From Hydra vulgaris (lineage: Eukaryota; Cnidaria; Hydrozoa; Anthoathecata; Hydridae), in contig NC_088932.1 in NCBI RefSeq assembly GCF_038396675.1, positions 25,208,501 to 25,272,500 on the forward strand: a stretch of 64,000 nucleotides of DNA, in the 5' to 3' direction. Positions 34,925 to 64,000 of this stretch are shown piece by piece (position 1 is the first letter of the stretch; each line of letters begins with the position of its first letter). The notes below the pieces were generated by a model. That model searched no databases. It was given only the letters and a program-made list of their open reading frames with translations, and had not been told where the DNA came from. Both the position numbers and the translations under genes were made by a program.

Positions 34925-35018
34925 CCAAATATATGTTTATTATTATTCACATATATAACAAGTAAAAAGACTTTTTTTTAATAAATATATTTTAAAAAGA
35001 GAATATCTCTTTGTTAAT

Positions 35019-35068
35019 AAAAATTTGGAACGCTTCACGAATTTGCGTGTCATCCTTGCGCAGGGGCC

Positions 35069-35100
<32 letters not shown>

Positions 35101-35125
35101 ATATATGTGTTGCCGAAGCAAACAC
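35019..35125 (-). ncRNA. U6: U6 spliceosomal snRNA gene (right arm)
   Basis: Exact reverse complement of 23353-23459, with identical upstream sequence including the TATA-like element. The two copies are therefore divergent mirror images about 11.5 kb apart. Confidence 0.93.
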
Positions 35126-35377
35126 ATCCAATATCGACTGTCATTTTTTATGTTACTCTGCTAGTCTATAACAATTTATTGCTTGTGGTGTTAATTAATT
35201 ATGATGTTAATTATAATTATGGTGTTAATTAATTATGAAAATATTCTAATTTTAATTAATAATTGGTTTTATTACTTTTTTATATTTAGAAAACTAGATA
35301 AATTTATTACTATTGCGCTTACTTTTTTCTCAATCTGAAAAAGACTTCTTTTTTTCAAATTTCAACTCTTTAAAAAA

Positions 35378-38300
35378 CTTTTTTATGTATATTTTAACAG
35401 TCAGTTTAAAAGTAACACGGAAGGTTTAGGAGATGTCAAGAAACACAGACCGATAGTCCTAAAGACAAAACTGAAATACTTAAAAAATCGTGTAAACTCA
35501 AAGGAAAAAACGTCTTTATAAATGAAGATTTTAGTGCTGAGACTACAGAAATAAGGAAGGGTTTAAGAGAACGAATGAAAAAAGAAAGGGAATCCGGCAA
35601 ATTTGCGGTCATATCATACGACAAATTAGTCATTCGTGACTAGTTTGGACTGCGAAGAAAGGAGATGTTGTTTCCACTAAATCTATATAAGTATTTCTTT
35701 ATTTTTTATTTTTTAACTAATTTTTCCCTAATCTTAATTTTATATTTTAAAATGGATGATCATTTATTAAACTTTGTGATGAAAATGTCACACTTTGTGA
35801 TAATGATGTTACTAATTATTTTAACCTAGAATTGTTAGAAAGCAAATACTATTCAATTTCCGAATCTAATTTCTATCTTCAACAAAATAAAAACACATTT
35901 TCAATCTTAAACATTAATATTCGAAGCCTAAAAAATTTTTTGAAGATTTTAAACTTCTAATGCATGAATTAAATCACGATTTTAAAATAATCTGTCTTAC
36001 TGAGACCTGGTTTAAATATGACGAGCATAATTTTCAATTTGAATTGACAAATTACGCGTCAATTCATCAACCACGAAACTTCCGTACCGGTGGAGGTGTA
36101 TGCATTTTTATTCATAACTCAATTAATTTTACACCACGCAATGACCTGAGTGTGAATGTAAAAGATTGCGAGTCATTGTGCATTGAAACAAATAACCAAA
36201 ATTCTAAAAACATAATTGTTAAGGTTATTTATAGAGAACCAGCTGGTAATTTAAAAAATTTTAAAGTTTTTTTCCGTACTTTTCTAACAAAAGTTAATAA
36301 AAAAACAAAAGCATTTTTACTTAGTCGGTGACCTGAATATTAATCTTTTGAATCATGCGTCAAATAACAGTGTTAAATATTTTGTAAATACTCTTTACAC
36401 ACAAAATAACCTCATTCCAACAATAACTAAGCCAACAAGAATTACAAAAAGTTCCTCTACCCTACTAGATAACATAATTACTAATAATTTTTCTAATAGC
36501 TGCTTTAGTACAGGTATAATAAAGACTGATTTGACAGACCATTTTCCCACATTTCTAATAACAAAAAGCATAACCCCTGAAAATATTTCCACAAAGCACA
36601 TTATTTACAATTTTGCAACCTTCTAATTAACTTCGTTAATTGGGAGCATGTTCTCCAATCACGTGATGCTAACAATACTTATGAACTTTTCCTGGCGCAA
36701 TTTTGTAAACAATACAATAAAGCGTTTCGTGTAAAAAAAGTTTTATATAAATTCAAAATTACTTCTATCGCCTTGGGTAACAAAACGCTCACTAAAATCA
36801 TCAAGAAAAAAACAAAAACTTTATGAAAAATTTCTTTAAAAAAAAACGTATTCAAACGAAGCAAATTATAAAAACTATAAAAATATATTTGAAAAAATCA
36901 AAAAATACTCTAAAAAATTATATTATTCGAAATTGCTAGAAAATGCAAATGGAAATACTCAACAAACTTGGAATGCTATTAAAGAAATAATTGGACAAAA
37001 CAAATATAAAAATAACGCTCTGCCAAAAAAAACTTTTAATCGACGGTGAATCAATTTATGATAAAGCACTAATAGCTGAAGAATTTAACAGTTTCTTCAT
37101 TAATGTTAGCTCTAATTTAGCACAAAGTATTTCTTTAACTTGTTCAACATTTGATTCTTATCTAACAAATTCTAAAAAAAAAAAATGAATGAGTCAAAGC
37201 TAGATATACGTGAGTTGCGGACTGCATTACTAAGCTTAAAAAGTAACAAAAGTGCAGGGTCGGATAAAGTTAGCGTTAATATATTAAAATTAGTTTATGA
37301 TATAATTCAACCATCTTTGTTTCATATCTTCAATCAGTCACTTAAATCAGGTAAAGTTCCGGATAATTTAAAAATTGCTAGAGTAACTCCAAGTCTGGAG
37401 ATGAGCCAGAACCTTCGAACTACAGGCCTATATCTGTTTTATCTTGTTTCTCGAAATTGCTTGAGCGTATAGTGTACAATAGGCTGTATAATCATTTAAC
37501 TGAAAACAACATGTTATACAGTAAGCAATTTGGTTTCAAAAAACAACATTCAACAGATCACGCAATAGTAGAGTTAGTTAATCACTTATCTAATGCTTTT
37601 ACAGAAGACTGTTTTACGTTAGGAGTTTTCATTGATCTCTCTTGATTGAAAGCTTTTGATACGGTAGCATTCCATTCTAATAAAAAAACTGGAATATTAC
37701 GGAATAAAGGAGACAAACTTACTCTGGTTTGAAAATTACCTTTCAAACAGAAAACAATATGTACAATTTGAAAATTTAGAAACGACCAAAAAAACTGTAA
37801 ATTGTGGAGTCCCACAGGGTTCTATACTTGGGCCTTTACTTTTTTTATCATACATAAATGATTTGTCTTCAACATCAAACATTAAATTTTATTTTATTCG
37901 CAGATGACTCGAATCTTTTTTATTTTCACAAAAATATTGAAACACTTTTTACAGTAGTAAATGAAGAATTAAATAAAGTAAATAAATGGTTTGTATGCAA
38001 CAAACTGTCTTTGAATGTTCAAAAACAAAATTTTCTCTTTTCCACAAACCAAGGAAAACAAAAGAAATACCACTTATTCTTCCAATCTATTGATGAATAA
38101 AACTAACATTAAAAGGCAAATATCTGTAAATTTTTCAGGTGTGAACTTTGATGAAAATCTATCTTGGAAAGTTCATATAAATTCTATAGAAAGAAAAATC
38201 TCAAAAAAAAATTGGCATAATCTATAGAGTTAAGCCACTCTTAAATTTTAAGTCCTTAAAAAGTTTATACTTTTCCTTTATACATAGTTACTTAACTTAC

Positions 38301-38763
38301 GGCAACAGCATGTGGGCAAGTACTAATCACACTAAGTTTAAAAAACTTTATAGCAAGCAAAAACATGCTGTTAGAATCATACTTGGAGCTGATAGAGCGA
38401 TTCCGTGTGAACCTTTTTTACGTTTAATTGGGACCCTGAATATTTTCAAACTTAATATCCATCTTGTTGTACAGTTCATGTATAAAACAAAATATGGACT
38501 CTCCCCCAAAATATTTGAAACTTATTTTAAAGAAATACACCATAAATATGCTACAAGATTTTCCGCAAACAACTTTGTTATACCAAAATCTTATTCTAAA
38601 CAAAATTCTTATTAAATTCAGAAACGCGAACTACTTTTGTGGAAAAGATTCCCAAACATTGTTTCCGGAAAAAAAAAGTCTCTACATCTGTTCAAAACTG
38701 ATTCAAAACAGTTTTTATTAAACACAGATTTTATTAAACACAGTTTTTTAACTTTAAATATTT
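35378..38763 (+). mobile_element. CR1/jockey-like LINE, broken (right arm copy)
   Basis: Plus-strand mirror of 19715-23100: ORF1 tail (35433-35640), endonuclease (about 35900-36630), RT (37185-38100, including FILFADDSNLF) and C-terminus (38310-38721). Same frameshifts as the left copy. Confidence 0.9.
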
Positions 38764-38764
38764 T

Positions 38765-38794
38765 CTGATGAGTCTTTATTGATGAAACACAGTC
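38765..38794 (+). ncRNA. hammerhead-ribozyme-like core at LINE 3' end (right arm)
   Basis: CTGATGA at 38765-38771, GAAA at 38784-38787 and GTC at 38792-38794, with a two-base-pair stem III. See the left-arm copy for caveats. Confidence 0.35.
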
Positions 38795-39600
38795 CAAAAT
38801 GAAAAAAATTTGTGATCATTTTCTACAAATTTAATTTTAGCTCTGTTCTTGTAGCGACGGATCCAGGATTATTTGTTGAAACTTACTTTTTAATAACATA
38901 TTATCGATGTTTAATTACCAGATAAAAATTTATATAAAATATTATGGGACCCGTAGATGTTTTTGTTTTAAGTCAACGCAATTCCTAACTATAGAAATGA
39001 ATTAGGTCTAGTTTCCTATCGAAACAAAATTCAAATTTAGAGTGGAATTTATAATATTTCAAATTTAGGAATTAAAATAAACGGAGACTACTAATTCAAA
39101 AGCCTAAATGTATATCTCTTTTCCCCTGGTATATTTTAAAAAGTAATTCAAGAGGCCGACCGGTGGACCGGTGAGCGAGCCCGCCACTGAGTTTAAATGA
39201 CAATTATAAAAAAAATGTAATCGAGTTAGGTAACGTTTACTTAAAGCACTCCTAGCTTTATACTTAATTCTTATACTTTTAACTAGTTTATTCCACGAGA
39301 ATTAAATGGGTATTTCCAACCATGTTTATTATCAACATCGATACTCAAAAAGTGAAACAATTTCATGCTTCGCCAGAGTTAAAAGCTTTGATTGAATTGA
39401 GTTAGTAAAAGTAACGAGTGGTAGAAAACTTTAATGTGTAAGTGGGAAAGACCTTCAAGCTTAATGTTTACTAAACCTGTATGTTACAGTCTGTTCGCTG
39501 ACCTAGTTTACTAAATTTCAAGCTTGAATTTTAGTAAACTTGGTCAGCGAACAGATACCTGTAAAAAACTCCTGTCTTTACACTTTTTGCTTTTATTTTT

Positions 39601-40061
39601 CAAGAAGCCTTATCACAAAGTACTGCGGAAGAGCATTTAAAGTTGCTTTTAAAGTGACAGAGGTTTTGATTTAAATTTTGTGTTTTCACAAACCTCTGCT
39701 AGTTGTTATTGGAAGATAAATTTTTAATAAATGCATTAAATTCGTGGAGAGGAGGGGAAAGGGAAGAGAATAGATCAGGATTAGGTACTATTTGGATAGG
39801 GGGGCGGGGTGTCTGCAAGAATACTCTGAATCTAGTACCTGGTCGCGGAAATGATTGAACATGCTAGGCTGTTCAAGATTGAACATAGCTAAACATGATT
39901 GAACATAGCTAGGCTGATAATTTGACAATAATAAAATATAAAAAAATTATTACTTTATTATTTTATTTTATAAAAAATAAATAAAAATAATAACAGGTAA
40001 TAATTTTTTACAACAATTTTATCAACTATTTGCGCCATGTCAATTTGCAAATTTATAAATA
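39601..40061. other. SINE tail at palindrome edge, then intergenic DNA
   Basis: 39601-39650 matches the SINE body with a 7-bp deletion relative to the left-side copy. After it lie a GC-richer patch (39745-39850) and a repeated GATTGAACATAGCTA-like motif (39853-39915). No gene was recognised. Confidence 0.5.
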
Positions 40062-40391
40062 ATAAGAATTTACTTAATTGGTAAGTAATATAATTAACTT
40101 TATTAAGTTTAGTTAAGAACTAATTTACAATTAACTTTATTAATTTAGTAAGTTATAAAAATTAACTTATTTTGTAAGTAATTAAAATTAATCTACTTTT
40201 GTAGTAAGTAATAAGAATTTACTTAATGTGTAAGTAATAGTATTAACTTTATTAAGTTTAGTTTAGATTTAATTCAAAATTAAATTTACTAATTTAGTAA
40301 GTTATAAAAATTAACTTTTATTATTTGCTACGTAATAAAAATTAACCTACTTTCGTAAGTAATAAGAATTTACTTATTTGGTAAGTAATTA
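40062..40391. repeat. tandem repeat, about 149-bp period, 2.2 copies
   Basis: Units begin TAATAAGAATTTACTTA at about 40062, 40209 and 40360. AT-rich with dispersed TAAGTAAT words. It lies 3' of the NT5DC stop codon. Confidence 0.7.
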
Positions 40392-40536
40392 TAAAATTAT
40401 AAAATAAAAAAAAATAAAAAAAAAAAAAAATTCTTTTCAAATAATTTTAAACTGAATTCGTAGTCACTGACCACAAACCAGTTTTTGTTATTTTCTTTCC
40501 TGGCTCCAGAATTCAGAGCAATCGTTACTTATACTT

Positions 40537-62162
<21,626 letters not shown>

Positions 62163-62180
62163 TTGAGTATATTTGCTGAA
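62163..62180 (-). promoter_or_regulatory. splice-acceptor-like site just upstream of NT5DC start codon
   Basis: TACATTTCAG is followed 13 nt later by the first in-frame ATG of exon 1. It could be a 5'-UTR intron acceptor or a spliced-leader trans-splice site, a process known in Hydra. No transcript evidence is available. Confidence 0.35.
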
Positions 62181-62504
62181 ATGTATCACAAGTATTTTTG
62201 ACAAATATTTGTTTATAATAAAAAAATCATGACTTTGTTATTTTATTAAACTAAAAAAAATATCAAAACTTTTAAGAAATATAAGAGTAATCAAGCATTA
62301 AATAACAAAATACATCTTAAACTAATTGATGCAGTAGTTTTACAGAGTTTTCAAACAAAAGGTACAGAATTTTAACCATATCCTTGGTACAGTAGTTAAT
62401 TCCTTACACCTATTTAATTGTATACTATATTATTAAAAACAATGTTGACTATACATGACTTCTTTTTTCATAATCATAATATAAATATGTAATAACAGTC
62501 ACAA

Positions 62505-62820
62505 GCGTCAACAATCAACAATTACAAGCATCAACCATCAACAACCACAACCATCAACAGTTAACCATCATTAGTATTAGCTATCAACAATCACAAACAT
62601 CAACAATCAACAATCACAAGCATCAACCATTAACAATCATAACCATCAACAGTTAACCATCATTAGCATTAAATATCAACAACCATTAACATCAACCATC
62701 GACAATCAACAATCACAAGCGTCAGTCATCAAAAATCACACGCAGCAACAATCACAAGCATCAACCATCAACAATCACAAATATCAACAATCACAAGCAT
62801 TAACAACCAATCACAAGCAA
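62505..62820. repeat. degenerate CAACAATCA/CAAGCATCAAC tandem repeats
   Basis: Irregular array of 9-18 bp words (ATCAACAATCACAAGC and variants) between the NT5DC 5' end and the TBCA 3' end. Confidence 0.85.
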
Positions 62821-63184
62821 TTTAGAAAATCATAAAAAAGTTGTTTTTTTAAGCTTTTATTGAAAAATGAAAGTTTATAAAAACAACTGTAAATTTAAGT
62901 AAACAAGAAACAAACAAAAACAAAAACAAAAAAAAAACTTAATAATTTTATTATTTATCTTTGACAATAAATGACAATAATATAAATACAAAATCCAACT
63001 AATATAATGATTCCACATGAGGATAAAGAAGACTAGAAGAAAATATGTTACAACTAGGTAATTATACAAAAAAAAAAAATCACAATAACTAATAATATCT
63101 TTCTAACTTTTAGTACTAAAAGATTATCTGAATTGTTGTAGAATAAAATTTTCAAAAACAATTTCTTTTAACAAACTAAATGAA

Positions 63185-63974
63185 TCAATTTAACTCTGCA
63201 GTGGCTTCTTGAAGCACATTTTGAGCAGCAATGTATTCTTCAACTTCTGAAAGATCGTTTTCAGTTTCCTGCAACATTAAAGAACTATATTAAATAAATA
63301 CTTTTAAAACAAAAAGATTTCGCTTATTTCATTATGTTCATTTTTCATTTATATTTTTACATTTAAATTTTATTACTTTATATAAATTAATATACTTAAT
63401 ATATTTAATCTGATCTAATATACTTTAATATATTTAATATAATTAATCAAAAGTAATTTTAGTGAAAAATTTTTCCCATACAAAAAGATAGAAGTCTTCA
63501 CTCTTGAAGTAAAAACTAAAGAACTTGTTTATTTGATAAGTATTTAAAAAACAGAGGCTGGTCAAAAGATAATTTAAACAACATTTTTATAAAAAATATG
63601 AAGTAAATGATGCTAATGATAATGACTAACTTTGTTAGTCAATGAACAAATCATAAATTAAAACTAAAGTTTAGTTTAAATTTAAACAAAATTTGAACTC
63701 AAGTCATAAAGTTTTTACTTAATTAATATTTTTAGAATTAAAATACAATGTGAATATTGCTTCTTAAAGAAGTGTAAAAATAGGGCTGTGTAAAAAGTGG
63801 GTGGTGTAAAAAGGAATACTAAACATAGGATAAAAATAATGTTTCTCAATACAAATGAAATTAAGAAATAAAAAAAAAATAACTTACAAGTAAATTTATT
63901 AACTCATCACAAGCTTTTTTTAAACGTCTTATACTATCTGGTATCATGGCAGCAGACTCATTTTTGACTTCAAC
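63185..63974 (-). CDS. TBCA: tubulin-specific chaperone A (TBCA), last two exons
   Basis: TBCA (cofactor A) binds beta-tubulin in the cytosolic tubulin-folding pathway. Exons: 63974-63888 (29 codons, VEVKNESAAMIPDSIRRL then KKACDELINLL) and 63268-63185 (ETENDLSEVEEYIAAQ then NVLQEATAELN and TGA). Both splice sites are canonical and phase 0. The MIPD-xxRRL motif and the helical, Glu-rich C-terminus are characteristic. The N-terminal exons lie beyond the window's right edge. The gene reads in the same direction as the NT5DC gene, about 1 kb upstream of it. Confidence 0.9.
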
Positions 63975-64000
63975 CTACCAAAAAATTTGAACTAAAATTA

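Overview
The window is eukaryotic nuclear DNA. It is very AT-rich, its genes have many small exons with GT-AG introns, and transposons and (TA)n tracts are dense. Base composition, gene content and the mix of elements (Tc1/mariner, hAT, CR1/jockey-like LINEs, a tRNA-derived SINE, a RAG1/Chapaev-like DNA transposon) fit a cnidarian, most likely Hydra or a close relative. That attribution is an inference from the sequence.

Three host genes were reconstructed by joining exons in phase. (1) The 3' end of FAN1, a DNA-repair nuclease, is on the + strand (876-12624). It is seven exons carrying the VRR-NUC domain and a basic C-terminus, with one 8.9-kb intron full of repeats. (2) A complete NT5DC2/NT5DC3-type HAD 5'-nucleotidase is on the - strand (62162-40537). 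Its 16 coding exons sum to 1575 nt, or 524 codons plus stop. (3) The last two exons of TBCA, tubulin-specific chaperone A, are on the - strand (63974-63185).

Between FAN1 and the NT5DC gene (about 12.6-40.5 kb) there are no recognisable host protein genes. This stretch is dominated by a giant inverted repeat with a left arm at about 18878-29015 and a right arm at about 32090-39600. Each arm carries the same U6 snRNA gene, a broken EN+RT LINE, a broken Tc1 element, a hAT remnant and a hAT-type MITE. The arms look identical wherever compared, except for TA-tract lengths and a 2.6-kb DNA transposon (with a solo-LTR-like insert) present only in the left arm. The 2.5-3 kb spacer holds LINE pieces in opposite orientations and a SINE.

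The most notable items are: a hammerhead-ribozyme motif embedded in (TA)n at the left arm's inner edge, with a decayed copy in an NT5DC intron; two copies of a transposon with RAG1-like architecture (N-terminal zinc finger, CACTGTT termini, 4-bp target duplications); the palindrome itself; exons whose splice acceptor is formed by the end of a (TA)n tract; and a minisatellite derived from an NT5DC exon/5' splice site. Almost all long YIYIYI-type reading frames are (TA)n translated and are not genes.
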